From JBMNSK01 sp050945155 (lineage in GTDB: Bacteria > Actinomycetota > Coriobacteriia > Coriobacteriales > Eggerthellaceae): DNA of 16,723 nt. Location: assembly GCA_050945155.1 (NCBI GenBank), contig JBMNSK010000030.1, positions 1-16,723 on the forward strand. The letters are read 5' to 3'. Made by a program: the position numbers and the translations under genes. Position 1 is the first letter of the stretch, and the number at the start of each line of letters is the position of its first letter. A model generated the notes under the pieces. That model saw only the letters and a list, made by a program, of their open reading frames with translations. It did not search any database and was not told the DNA's origin. Below, piece by piece: positions 7,129 to 15,194 of this stretch.

Positions 7129-7965
7129 TTACCGATGTGCGAGTTGTTCCGTGATGTTTCCCTTGTCATGGATGATGCTTGCGTTTGAAGGGAGTGCGAT
7201 ATCGAGAGCGCCGTGAAAATCATAGGGGTAATCGCTTGCAGCAAGGACATAGTTATCGCGGTCTTCCGGTAGGTTGCGATACGAGGGAAGAATCGTCACA
7301 TAAGAAAAGGCCTGGCGAAGTGTTCGAACCTGGGCTTTAAGCAGCGCCGAATGCCTTCCTTCAAGGGCTGAGGCAACGTTAATCATATAAATCCCATGAG
7401 GCTTGAGTATCTGCTTTATTTCAAAGTCAGCTTCAAGGCTTGCAAGTGTTTGTGCAGGTGTCTTCCCAGTAAAGGCATCATTTAATACAAGGTCATACAG
7501 GTCTGGGCAGGTTTTAAGGTACGGTCGACCCTCGGTATTGAAAATTCTTAACCTCTTGTTTTCTTTCGTCTCATACTCTTTTTCTAGTCGGTCAAGAAAG
7601 AAGTATTGACGCGCAATCTGCAGTATCTCTGCGTCGGGCTCGACGACATCAATCCGGGCATGCGGGTGGTGCGACACAAGATACTTAGGGTAGGAGAAAC
7701 CTCCGCCGCCAAACATAAGAACTGTCTCGAGGTTTTTGTGCACTTCAAAGGCTCTATCAAATATACAGTGGTAACGAAAGGTTAAGTCGGTCCAATTGGC
7801 ATCGAGGTAGGTGGCTGACTGTACACCTCCACCAATTTCTAGAAGTCGTTTATCTCTTCCGTCTTCGTCCCGGATTGCATAGATATGCGCCTTGCCATAC
7901 GCCGTGTCTACAGAAATGACGGATGGCTTCCGAAGCAAGAACTCTTTAAGGCGCGAGATTTTCAT
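7129..7965 (-). CDS. Spermidine-synthase-like SAM-fold protein
   Basis: A class I SAM-dependent fold related to polyamine aminopropyltransferases. A short beta N-terminus (about 15-60) precedes the Rossmann domain. The glycine-rich motif VLMFGGGGFSYP lies at 82-93, the acidic end of the second strand is IDVVEPD (105-111), and the later DLYDLVLNDAFTG (155-167) matches the YD..D.FD region of the family. In true spermidine synthases the glycine motif carries an acidic residue (GGGD/E) that contacts substrate; here it is GGGGFS, so aminopropyl transfer is doubtful and a methyltransferase or other role is possible. It is monocistronic, convergent with tRNA-Leu and divergent from tig. The ATG has no properly spaced Shine-Dalgarno; the upstream promoter places the RNA start at the ATG. 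Confidence 0.82.
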   Translation of the reverse strand: MKISRLKEFLLRKPSVISVDTAYGKAHIYAIRDEDGRDKRLLEIGGGVQSATYLDANWTDLTFRYHCIFDRAFEVHKNLETVLMFGGGGFSYPKYLVSHHPHARIDVVEPDAEILQIARQYFFLDRLEKEYETKENKRLRIFNTEGRPYLKTCPDLYDLVLNDAFTGKTPAQTLASLEADFEIKQILKPHGIYMINVASALEGRHSALLKAQVRTLRQAFSYVTILPSYRNLPEDRDNYVLAASDYPYDFHGALDIALPSNASIIHDKGNITEQLAHR

Positions 7966-7971
7966 ACCTTT

Positions 7972-8001
7972 ATTATCAACGACTTAAACATTGAATGCCA
8001 A
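7972..8001 (-). promoter_or_regulatory. Strong promoter giving a probable leaderless mRNA
   Basis: On the minus strand, TTGGCA (8001-7996) and GATAAT (7977-7972) are 18 bp apart and each matches consensus at five of six positions. The hexamer is followed by only six bases before the ATG at 7965, so the expected transcription start coincides with the A of the start codon. Confidence 0.65.
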
Positions 8002-8053
8002 GGTGGGTAATCTCCGCGCGTCTGCAGGAGTAAAGCTCAAGTTCTATGTACAG

Positions 8054-8074
8054 TTGGTAGCTTTGAGCTACCAA
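8054..8074. repeat. Perfect 9-bp inverted repeat in the divergent promoter region
   Basis: TTGGTAGCT (8054-8062) and AGCTACCAA (8066-8074) are exact inverse copies around TTG. It lies between the minus-strand promoter (7972-8001) and the candidate tig promoter (about 8100-8128). There is no clean T run on either side, so an operator for a dimeric regulator is as likely as an RNA hairpin. Confidence 0.55.
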
Positions 8075-8119
8075 TCTCTGTTTCTTATCCGTGAAATGCT
8101 TTTTGATTGGTCTCAACTG

Positions 8120-8128
8120 TGCGATAAT
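8120..8128 (+). promoter_or_regulatory. Candidate extended -10 promoter for tig
   Basis: TGCGATAAT reads as TG-n-GATAAT. The -35 position at 17 bp is a weak TTTTTG. It would give a leader of about 120 nt before the GTG of tig. This is the best plus-strand candidate in the gap but not a strong one. Confidence 0.35.
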
Positions 8129-8254
8129 CCTACTTCAGCGCTTAATACGTCTATACTGTTTGCGCCAGGAAACTTTTTGTTCGGGGGCATGCTGGTTATG
8201 GCGCACTTACAATAGAGCGTTAACAATAAGAGAAGTGAAAAACGGAGGAAATTA

Positions 8255-9667
8255 GTGAAAACGACAGTAGAAAGTCTTAAGGACAACCAAGCGAAGGTTC
8301 TTGTAACGATTGATGCCGCTGACGTTGATGCCCGTATTAAAAAGGCATACCGCGAGTTTGCTCAGAAGTATAACTTCCCGGGTTTTCGTCGGGGTCGCGC
8401 TCCTCGTCCTGTGATTGACAATGCTTTAGGTGCCGACTATGTTCGCGCGCACGTTACTGAAGATTTGGTTGATGAAACCTACCCCTTAGCTGTCGATGAA
8501 GCTAACCTCTATACCATCGGTCAACCGAAGATGCCGGACGATATGGACATCGTTCATAACGGCGAAGATTACAGCTATACCTTCGAAGTTGACGTAAAAC
8601 CGGAACTTGAGCTTTCCAACTATGATCCGGTATCTATCGAAATGCCTCCTGAGGGAGCAAGCGAAGAAGAAATCGACGAGCAACTTGAGGGTCTGCGTGA
8701 GCACTATTTCACCCTTGAGGATGCTGCTGCAAACGCAAAAATTAACGAAGGCGGTTTCGCCGACATCAAGATTGCCGCTACCGATGACAAGGGTGAAACC
8801 ATTGATGCGCTCACTGCAGATTCTCGTGAGTATGGTTTAGGTCTGGGTCTGTTCCCAAAGTCATTTGATGATGAGCTTGTCGGCTTGAAGAAGGGTGACA
8901 AGAAGACCTTTAGCATTGATGTTCCTGCTCAGCCAACGGCTTTGACCGCATCGCTTATGGGTAAGACCTCCAAGATTAACTTTGATTTGGAAATTCTCCG
9001 CGTAAAGAAGAAGGTTCTTCCCGAGATTACGGATGAGTGGACCAAGGACACTATCGGATTCGATACCGTTGAGAAATTGCGCACTCAGATTGCAGAGTCC
9101 ATCACTGAAGAAAAGGACCGCCAATTCCCCGGAATTAAAGAGACGCGCTGCTTAAACGAGCTTGCAGATCGACTCCAGGGCGACGTTCCTGAGTCCATGT
9201 GCGAGGACGCAGAGCGTAATTTGCTTACCGACTTTTTCAACCAACTGCAAAGCCAAGGTGCATCTTTTGATATGTATCTTGCGCAGCAGGGTATTAGCGC
9301 TGACCAGTTCAGCGAGGACGTAAAAAAGCAGGCGCTTGATATGACCAAGCAGGATTTGGCTTTGGATGCTTGGGCTAAGCATACAGGCATTGAAGTAAGC
9401 GACGAAGACGTCCACAAAGAATTTGTTGACAGCGGTGTTGAGAATCCGGAGAAGCTCGAGGACGAGTGGCGCGGTGAGGGTAGGCTCCACCTGGTACGTC
9501 AGGGCATTAAGAGGGCTCGTGCTGCCAAGGAAGTTATGGATTCTGCCAAGGTAAGCATTGAAAAGCCAAAGGCTAAGAAGAAGGCTTCTACGAAGTCCTC
9601 ATCTAAGTCCACAAAATCTGCTTCGACAAAGAAGGCTGGAGATAAAAAAGAAAAGAAGGAAGACTAA
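8255..9667 (+). CDS. tig: Trigger factor (ribosome-associated chaperone)
   Basis: Binds the ribosome exit tunnel and shields nascent chains; it also has a peptidyl-prolyl isomerase domain. The N-terminal ribosome-binding signature GFRRGRAP is at 43-50, almost as in E. coli. The FKBP-like domain spans about 155-245 (GLGLFPKSFDDELVGLKKGD and the closing KINFDLEILRV strand), followed by the helical C-terminal arms to about 435. The last 35 residues (436-470) contain 14 lysines plus many Ser/Thr and form a disordered tail absent from E. coli trigger factor. The start is GTG with GGAGG 6 nt upstream. It heads a run with clpP and clpX, the usual chaperone/protease neighbourhood. Confidence 0.97.
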   Translation: MKTTVESLKDNQAKVLVTIDAADVDARIKKAYREFAQKYNFPGFRRGRAPRPVIDNALGADYVRAHVTEDLVDETYPLAVDEANLYTIGQPKMPDDMDIVHNGEDYSYTFEVDVKPELELSNYDPVSIEMPPEGASEEEIDEQLEGLREHYFTLEDAAANAKINEGGFADIKIAATDDKGETIDALTADSREYGLGLGLFPKSFDDELVGLKKGDKKTFSIDVPAQPTALTASLMGKTSKINFDLEILRVKKKVLPEITDEWTKDTIGFDTVEKLRTQIAESITEEKDRQFPGIKETRCLNELADRLQGDVPESMCEDAERNLLTDFFNQLQSQGASFDMYLAQQGISADQFSEDVKKQALDMTKQDLALDAWAKHTGIEVSDEDVHKEFVDSGVENPEKLEDEWRGEGRLHLVRQGIKRARAAKEVMDSAKVSIEKPKAKKKASTKSSSKSTKSASTKKAGDKKEKKED

Positions 9668-9708
9668 AAAGACGGTCGCGTTATAGACATCTTGGGTGTG
9701 GAGGAAAG

Positions 9709-9747
9709 ATGCTCGCCTTTGTCCGTCCGGTAACGGATAAAAAATAA
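9709..9747 (+). CDS. Possible 12-residue leader peptide upstream of clpP
   Basis: ATG at 9709 is preceded by GGAGG (9700-9704), one of the better Shine-Dalgarno sequences in the window. The frame encodes MLAFVRPVTDKK and stops at TAA (9745-9747). A small hairpin (TCCGT/ACGGA, 9722-9737) lies inside it. It ends 74 nt before the clpP ATG and 2 nt before an in-frame TTG of clpP. It might tune clpP translation. There is no cluster of one amino acid as in classical attenuators, so the function is unknown and it may be chance. Confidence 0.35.
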   Translation: MLAFVRPVTDKK

Positions 9748-9821
9748 GCTTGTATCGCTCGGAACCGTCAAACAGAATTACCCTGAAATTGAAACATAAC
9801 GACGAAAGCGAGGCTGAATAC

Positions 9822-10445
9822 ATGAGTACTGATCCGCATTCTGCACTGATACCTTATGTCATCGAGCAGTCACCACGAGGTGAGCGTAGCTACGACATTT
9901 ATTCTCGGTTGTTGAATGACCGCATCATCTTCTTGGGCGAGACCATCGATGACCAGGTTGCTAATTCTGTGGTAGCTCAAATGCTGCATTTGGAAAGCGC
10001 AGACCCTGATAAGGACATTTCGCTCTATATTAATTCTCCAGGTGGTTCGGTTACTGCCGGTATGGCCATCTTGGATACGATGAACTTTATTAAATGCGAC
10101 GTTTCGACCATCTGCTTGGGCGCTTGCGCTTCAATGGCAGCGGTTCTGCTTTCAGCAGGAGCGAAGGGAAAGCGTTTGGCTCTTCCAAACTCCATGATTC
10201 TGATTCACCAGCCTTCAGGCGGTGCCCAGGGTCAGCAGACCGAAATTGCTATTGTGGCTGACTTTATGCTCAAGACGCGCAATCGCCTCAATAAAATTCT
10301 GGCTGACAACACTGGTCAGACTTTGGAGAAAATTCAGGCCGATACCGAGCGCGATAACTATATGACCGCTGAAGATGCTTTGGAGTATGGTTTGGTAGAC
10401 AAGATTGCCACCATGCGTGCTATTGCTTCTGAGGCAAACGATTAG
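9822..10445 (+). CDS. clpP: ATP-dependent Clp protease proteolytic subunit ClpP
   Basis: Serine peptidase that forms the double-heptameric chamber and works with ClpX. From the ATG at 9822 it has 207 residues. The catalytic triad is Ser104 in CASMAA, His129 in ILIHQPSGG and Asp178 in TERDNY, with spacing (25 and 49) identical to E. coli Ser97/His122/Asp171. The oxyanion strand YINSPGGSV is at 69-77. The ATG has GAGG about 8 nt upstream. The frame stays open up to a TTG at 9750 that would add 24 residues and would abut the leader ORF; I prefer 9822 on family length. clpX follows 11 nt after the stop. Confidence 0.96.
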   Translation: MSTDPHSALIPYVIEQSPRGERSYDIYSRLLNDRIIFLGETIDDQVANSVVAQMLHLESADPDKDISLYINSPGGSVTAGMAILDTMNFIKCDVSTICLGACASMAAVLLSAGAKGKRLALPNSMILIHQPSGGAQGQQTEIAIVADFMLKTRNRLNKILADNTGQTLEKIQADTERDNYMTAEDALEYGLVDKIATMRAIASEAND

Positions 10446-10456
10446 AAGAGTTTCTC

Positions 10457-11848
10457 ATGTCTGGTGACGATATCCACGAGGATTTTACGACCCACGGTGA
10501 AATCGAATGTGCTTTCTGCGGCAAGCATCCTGATGAGGTCGCGGCCATGGTCGCCGGACCGAACGGGATTTATATCTGCGATGAGTGTATATCGGTATGT
10601 GCCGATGCCATGATGCGCGATCTCGGCATTAGCCTTCCTATACACGAAGAATTGCCGGATTATGAAAACCATAAGGCGGCAACGCCCGAAGAGATTCTGA
10701 GAGATTTACCGACGCCCCATAAGCTCTATAAGGAGCTTTCTGACTACGTTGTGGGTCAGGAAGAAGCAAAACGTGCTCTCTCGGTTGCGGTCTATAACCA
10801 CTACAAGCGAATAAGTCTTGGCCAGGACACGCAGGACGATGATGTCGAACTTGCAAAGAGCAACATCATGCTTTTAGGTCCAACGGGTTCTGGCAAGACC
10901 CTGCTTGCGCAGACGCTTGCTCGCACGCTCAATGTTCCTTTTGCCATTGCTGATGCAACGACGCTTACTGAAGCGGGCTATGTGGGTGAGGATGTCGAAA
11001 ATATTCTCTTGAAGCTTATTACGGCTGCAGATTTCGACATACCGCGCGCTGAGATTGGCATTGTCTATATCGACGAGATTGACAAGATTGCACGCAAGGC
11101 TGAAAACCTCTCCATCACGCGTGATGTTTCTGGAGAAGGCGTTCAACAGGCGCTGCTTAAGATTGTCGAGGGTACCGAGGCAAGCGTTCCCCCTCAAGGT
11201 GGGCGCAAGCATCCTCAGCAGGAGCTTATTCACATCGACACGACGAATATTCTTTTCATCCTCGGCGGTGCGTTTGTGGGACTTTCGGACATCATCGCTG
11301 AGCGTGTCGGCAAAAGCGGACTTGGCTTTAATGTTGAGCTGCCGAAAAACAAAAAGCACGCGGAGGCAGAACTGCTTGCACAGGTACTGCCCGAAGACCT
11401 CCATAAATTCGGCATGATTCCCGAGTTCGTTGGACGTATTCCTGTTGTGACTGCACTCAATGAACTTACCGAAGAAGATTTGGTACGTATTTTGACTGAG
11501 CCGAAGAGCGCGCTCGTCAAGCAGTATACGAAAATGTTTGACTTCGAGCACTGCGAGCTTACCTTTACTGACGAGGCTTTACGCGCCATCGCACACGAGG
11601 CGGTTGAGCACGGAACGGGGGCTCGAGGCTTACGTTCTATTTGTGAGCGTGTACTTACGAGGGTCATGTATGACTTACCTGAAGAACAGGGCAAGACATC
11701 CGTGACCGTGCATGCAAGCGATATCACGGGAGAGACAGAGCCTCAGATAGTTTCTCAAAAAGAAGAGAAGAAAAAAGATTCTCAGAGCGCAAAGAATAAA
11801 AAAGATGATGCTTCTGACGGAAAGCACGGGAAGTTACAGAGCGCATAA
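10457..11848 (+). CDS. clpX: Clp protease ATP-binding subunit ClpX
   Basis: AAA+ unfoldase that recognises tagged substrates and threads them into ClpP. The N-terminal C4 zinc-binding domain uses C18, C21, C41 and C44. The AAA+ core shows Walker A GPTGSGKT (141-148), pore loop GYVG (174-177) and Walker B IVYIDE (202-207). The ClpP-docking loop has LGF (289-291) in place of IGF. The arginine-rich sensor region GARGLRSI follows. The last roughly 40 residues are Lys/Ser/Asp-rich and probably disordered, echoing the tail of Tig. The ATG has GAAGAG 6 nt upstream. It is co-transcribed with clpP (11-nt gap), and valS begins 21 nt after its stop. Confidence 0.97.
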   Translation: MSGDDIHEDFTTHGEIECAFCGKHPDEVAAMVAGPNGIYICDECISVCADAMMRDLGISLPIHEELPDYENHKAATPEEILRDLPTPHKLYKELSDYVVGQEEAKRALSVAVYNHYKRISLGQDTQDDDVELAKSNIMLLGPTGSGKTLLAQTLARTLNVPFAIADATTLTEAGYVGEDVENILLKLITAADFDIPRAEIGIVYIDEIDKIARKAENLSITRDVSGEGVQQALLKIVEGTEASVPPQGGRKHPQQELIHIDTTNILFILGGAFVGLSDIIAERVGKSGLGFNVELPKNKKHAEAELLAQVLPEDLHKFGMIPEFVGRIPVVTALNELTEEDLVRILTEPKSALVKQYTKMFDFEHCELTFTDEALRAIAHEAVEHGTGARGLRSICERVLTRVMYDLPEEQGKTSVTVHASDITGETEPQIVSQKEEKKKDSQSAKNKKDDASDGKHGKLQSA

Positions 11849-11869
11849 AAGGAAAGGGTAGTAGACGAC

Positions 11870-14560
11870 ATGGCAAAAGACGGTGAGTCACAGGTCGAAT
11901 CGGTAAAGAAGGTCGACTTCGACTTTTCTGCTCACGAGCGTCCGTATTTCGACGCATGGAATAAAGCAGGCTATTTCCAAAGAGGCGAGGGTAAGGGAGA
12001 GTTCAAAGATGATCCCTACACCATAGTTATTCCGCCTCCAAATATCACTGGCATGCTTCATATGGGACATGCGTTAAACGATACGATTCAAGATGCCTGT
12101 ATTCGTCGTGCCCGCATGCAGGGCCATCCCACGAGGTGGGTTTTAGGCACCGACCATGCTGGTATTGCTACGCAGACTCGTGTTGATAAACACCTAGCTG
12201 AACAAGGCATTTCGCGTTTAGAAATTGGGCGAGAGAAATTCGTTGAAGCCTGCTATGACTGGTATAAGGAATACGGCGCCACCATCGTGAACCAAATCAA
12301 GAGCATCGGTTGCTCTTGTGATTATTCGGATGAGCATTTTACGCTCGAGCCGGCCTATGTTAAGGCTGTTCGTCGTTTGTTCACTGATTGGTACCATGAC
12401 GATTTAATCTATCGCGGTAAGCGCATTGTTAATTGGTGTCCTCACTGCACGACTGCTATCGCTGATGACGAAGCGGAGTACGTAGAAGAGACGGGACATC
12501 TGTGGTATCTCCGTTACCCGCTAACCGAACCGGTAGACGGTAAGGACTATCTGGTTATTGCGACGACGCGTCCTGAAACGATGCTGGGCGATACGGGTGT
12601 TGCCGTCAATCCAAAAGACGAGCGCTTTGCAAACCTTATTGGTAAAACTGTCGACCTGCCACTTGTAAATCGTCAAATTCCAATATTTGCGGACTGGCAT
12701 GTCGATATGGAATTTGGTACAGGCTGCGTTAAAGTCACTCCTTCCCATGACCCCAACGACTGGGCTATGGGTGAAGCAGCTGGGCTTGACCGCATTAATA
12801 TCTTTGACGAAACCGCTCACATCGTCGATGGCTTCGGCGAATTTAGCGGTATGGACCGCGATGAAGCTCGTGAAGCTGTGGTGCGTGCCTTTGATGATTT
12901 GGGTCTTCTAGACCATGTTGAAGAGCACGAACACTCAGTTATGACCTGCTACCGCTGCCATACCAAGCTTGAACCATGGGAGTCTGAACAGTGGTTTGTT
13001 GCTGTTGACGGACTTAAAGCAGATGCCGCCCGCGTTGTAGAAGATGGGTCGATTCAGTTCCATCCTGACCGGTGGAAGCAGGTCTATCTCGACTGGCTGG
13101 CAAACCTTAAGGACTGGTGCATTTCTCGCCAACTTTGGTGGGGACACCGTATCCCGGTTTACTACTGCGATGAATGCGGGTGGGAAGACGCAAGTGTTGA
13201 AGATATTAAGGTGTGCCCGAAATGTGGCGCCCCGGTGCGTCAGGATGAGGATGTACTTGATACCTGGTTCTCATCGCAGCTTTGGCCCTTTGCAACGATG
13301 GGTTGGGCTGAAGAGGGCATGGATGCCCCTGAGATGCGTAACTATCCGACGCAGGTTCTTTCTACTGCCCGCGACATCATGGGGCTTTGGGTTGCTCGCA
13401 TGGTTATGGCGTCGATGTATTGCACAAAAGAGATTCCTTTTGAGCATGTCATCATTCATCCAACCGTTATGGCCGCAGATGGCAAACCTATGAGCAAGTC
13501 ACGCGGCAACGGCGTTGACCCACTGCGCCTCATTAAAGACTACGGTTCAGACGGTATGCGCTTTGGTCTCCTTATGCAGGTGACGGGCGCCCAGGACATG
13601 CGCTTTAACGAGGCAAAACTCGAAAGCAGTCGAAACTTCGCAAATAAGGTACGTAATGCTGCCCGATTTGTGAACTTGAATTTGGATGGATATACACCTG
13701 GCGACCCTGACCCGCGTACACCGGCGGATCGTTGGATTTTTAGTCGCTTGGCACGCCTGGTTGAAAACGTCGATAGGCTCTTTGATAACTATGAATTCGG
13801 TGAAGCAACCAGAGAGCTCAACGCATTTTTCTGGAATGAGTTCTGTGACTGGTACATTGAATTTTCCAAGAGTCGTTTGAATAACAAAGAAGATGCAGGG
13901 GACAGGCTTGCCTGCCAGCGCAACCTTATCTTTGTTTTGGGTGAGGCCATTAAACTTCTGCATCCATTTATGCCTTTCGTTACGGAAGAGATTTACCAAG
14001 AACTGCCCTTCGATAAATCGGAATATCCCTATTTAATTGGTGCCGATTGGCCGAAGGCAGAGACCTTGGCAAAGTACCGTGATCCTGATGCCGAACGCGC
14101 TATTGAAGTTGTTTGCGAAACGGTTCAAGCAGTGCGCAGCATCCGTTCGCGCTACAGCATTTCTCCTCGTAAGGGCCTTGATGTGGTCGTTAAGGCACAG
14201 AAGCGCGACCTTGAATTCTTGGAGAAGGAGCGCGGTTTGGTTGAGAACATGGCCAATACCGCTTCGTTGCTCATGGCTACTGATGCGCAGAAACCCGCCG
14301 AATCGAGTGTCGTGTTAGCCGGTGGTCTTGAGATTTTTGTTGGGCTGTCCGGCTTGGTTGACTTTGATGCTGAGCGTGAGCGCTTAACGAAGTCTCTGAA
14401 AAAACTTGAGAGCGACGCCGAGAAGGTAGAGCGGAAACTTTCGAATCCAGGATTCTTAGCGAAGGCTGCTGAGGAAATTATCGAAAAAGACCGCAGTCGC
14501 CTTGCAGAGGATAAAGAAAAAATTAAGCGTATTGAGGAACAGCTGAAGGAACTGGCGTGA
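11870..14560 (+). CDS. valS: Valyl-tRNA synthetase
   Basis: Class Ia synthetase charging tRNA-Val. The HIGH motif is HMGH at 64-67 within PPPNITGMLHMGH. The editing (CP1) domain holds TTRPETM (232-238) and HDPND (293-297), which clear mischarged threonine. A C4 zinc ribbon (C433, C436, C449, C452) lies between the editing domain and the second half of the catalytic core. The KMSKS loop reads PMSKS (540-544). The anticodon-binding domain occupies about 650-800, and the last roughly 65 residues form the tRNA-binding coiled coil typical of ValRS. Length 896 is normal. The 21-nt gap after clpX leaves no room for a T-box or other leader, so expression should follow the clp transcript or an internal promoter. 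The stop overlaps the next gene by 4 nt. Confidence 0.97.
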   Translation: MAKDGESQVESVKKVDFDFSAHERPYFDAWNKAGYFQRGEGKGEFKDDPYTIVIPPPNITGMLHMGHALNDTIQDACIRRARMQGHPTRWVLGTDHAGIATQTRVDKHLAEQGISRLEIGREKFVEACYDWYKEYGATIVNQIKSIGCSCDYSDEHFTLEPAYVKAVRRLFTDWYHDDLIYRGKRIVNWCPHCTTAIADDEAEYVEETGHLWYLRYPLTEPVDGKDYLVIATTRPETMLGDTGVAVNPKDERFANLIGKTVDLPLVNRQIPIFADWHVDMEFGTGCVKVTPSHDPNDWAMGEAAGLDRINIFDETAHIVDGFGEFSGMDRDEAREAVVRAFDDLGLLDHVEEHEHSVMTCYRCHTKLEPWESEQWFVAVDGLKADAARVVEDGSIQFHPDRWKQVYLDWLANLKDWCISRQLWWGHRIPVYYCDECGWEDASVEDIKVCPKCGAPVRQDEDVLDTWFSSQLWPFATMGWAEEGMDAPEMRNYPTQVLSTARDIMGLWVARMVMASMYCTKEIPFEHVIIHPTVMAADGKPMSKSRGNGVDPLRLIKDYGSDGMRFGLLMQVTGAQDMRFNEAKLESSRNFANKVRNAARFVNLNLDGYTPGDPDPRTPADRWIFSRLARLVENVDRLFDNYEFGEATRELNAFFWNEFCDWYIEFSKSRLNNKEDAGDRLACQRNLIFVLGEAIKLLHPFMPFVTEEIYQELPFDKSEYPYLIGADWPKAETLAKYRDPDAERAIEVVCETVQAVRSIRSRYSISPRKGLDVVVKAQKRDLEFLEKERGLVENMANTASLLMATDAQKPAESSVVLAGGLEIFVGLSGLVDFDAERERLTKSLKKLESDAEKVERKLSNPGFLAKAAEEIIEKDRSRLAEDKEKIKRIEEQLKELA

Positions 14561-15099
14561 GTGAATTATTATCAGAGCTCTGGCTCCCTCAGATACAGGT
14601 GATGTTCATCATCATTCTGATACTGCTCATAATCCTCTATATTTTGTCGATTATCTGGGTAGTAAGAGATGCTTACGCACGCGATACGAATTGGCGTAAG
14701 TGGGGTCTGATTGCGCTTATTCCCTTTGCAGGAGTAATTGCTTACTGCCTGCTTCGTCCGCCACTTCTTAAAATTGACCGTGACGAGCAGGAGCTAGAGG
14801 TAGCACTCAAACAGCGCGAGCTCATGAAATACGGCGAATGCGCCCAGTGCGGCTATCCGGTTGAAGAGGACTACCTCTTCTGTCCAAGCTGTCATGCGCA
14901 GTTGAAGAATTCGTGTCCTGTCTGTCATCGCGCACTTGATTTGACGTGGGATATTTGCCCATACTGTGGACAGCCGATTCATAATGCTCATAAGCCGACT
15001 ACTCCTCCGACACGAACATACGGAGCAGAGCATGTTCAAGGCGATGATGACTCTCTAGAAAAGGCAAGTGTTAAACGAAAGAAGACACTTTCAGAATGA
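14557..15099 (+). CDS. Membrane-anchored double zinc-ribbon protein
   Basis: A 180-residue protein with two predicted membrane helices (about 14-36 and 48-67). The stretch VVRDAYAR..NWRKWGLIALIP between and around them resembles the PLDc_N membrane module found at the N-terminus of cardiolipin synthases and in small regulators. Two zinc ribbons follow: C95/C98 with C109/C112, and C120/C123 with C134/C137. A polar tail ends in a basic patch. No catalytic domain is present. The GTG start overlaps the valS stop (GTGA) and has AAGGA at 7 nt, so translation is coupled to valS. A terminator follows directly. The role is unknown; zinc ribbons of this type often mediate protein contacts. The domain architecture is clear, the function is not. 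Confidence 0.85.
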   Translation: MSELLSELWLPQIQVMFIIILILLIILYILSIIWVVRDAYARDTNWRKWGLIALIPFAGVIAYCLLRPPLLKIDRDEQELEVALKQRELMKYGECAQCGYPVEEDYLFCPSCHAQLKNSCPVCHRALDLTWDICPYCGQPIHNAHKPTTPPTRTYGAEHVQGDDDSLEKASVKRKKTLSE

Positions 15100-15108
15100 G
15101 GCTATAGG

Positions 15109-15141
15109 CGGGCTTTTCTAGAACTAGAAGAGCCCGTTTTA
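15109..15141 (+). terminator. Terminator closing the tig-clpP-clpX-valS cluster
   Basis: A 13-bp stem (15109-15121 with 15124-15136, one U-G pair) is followed by TTTTA. It begins 10 nt after the zinc-ribbon stop. The U tract is short, so some transcription may continue into thrS. Confidence 0.8.
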
Positions 15142-15151
15142 GTGAAGTATT

Positions 15152-15174
15152 GGTGCAGGTGCTTTGTGTGCACC
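15152..15174 (+). other. Small hairpin in the thrS leader
   Basis: GGTGCA (15152-15157) and TGCACC (15169-15174) form a 6-bp stem with an 11-nt loop, ending about 8 nt before the thrS Shine-Dalgarno. It could affect thrS translation, but the leader is far too short for a T-box, and chance pairing is possible. Confidence 0.3.
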
Positions 15175-15194
15175 CGGCGCGGAAAGGAATGTTC

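Noticed and set aside
7972..8254. CIRCE, CtsR or ClgR-type stress operators upstream of tig
   Set aside because: I looked for the TTAGCACTC/GAGTGCTAA, GGTCAAA repeat and CGC-N5-GCG patterns and saw none; the inverted repeat at 8054-8074 matches none of them.
10874..11551. Minus-strand open frame of 225 codons inside clpX
   Set aside because: It lies wholly antisense to a clear ClpX core; its openness follows from clpX codon use. No start signals are present.
11849..11869. T-box or other amino-acid-responsive leader for valS
   Set aside because: The gap after clpX is only 21 nt, too short for any such element.
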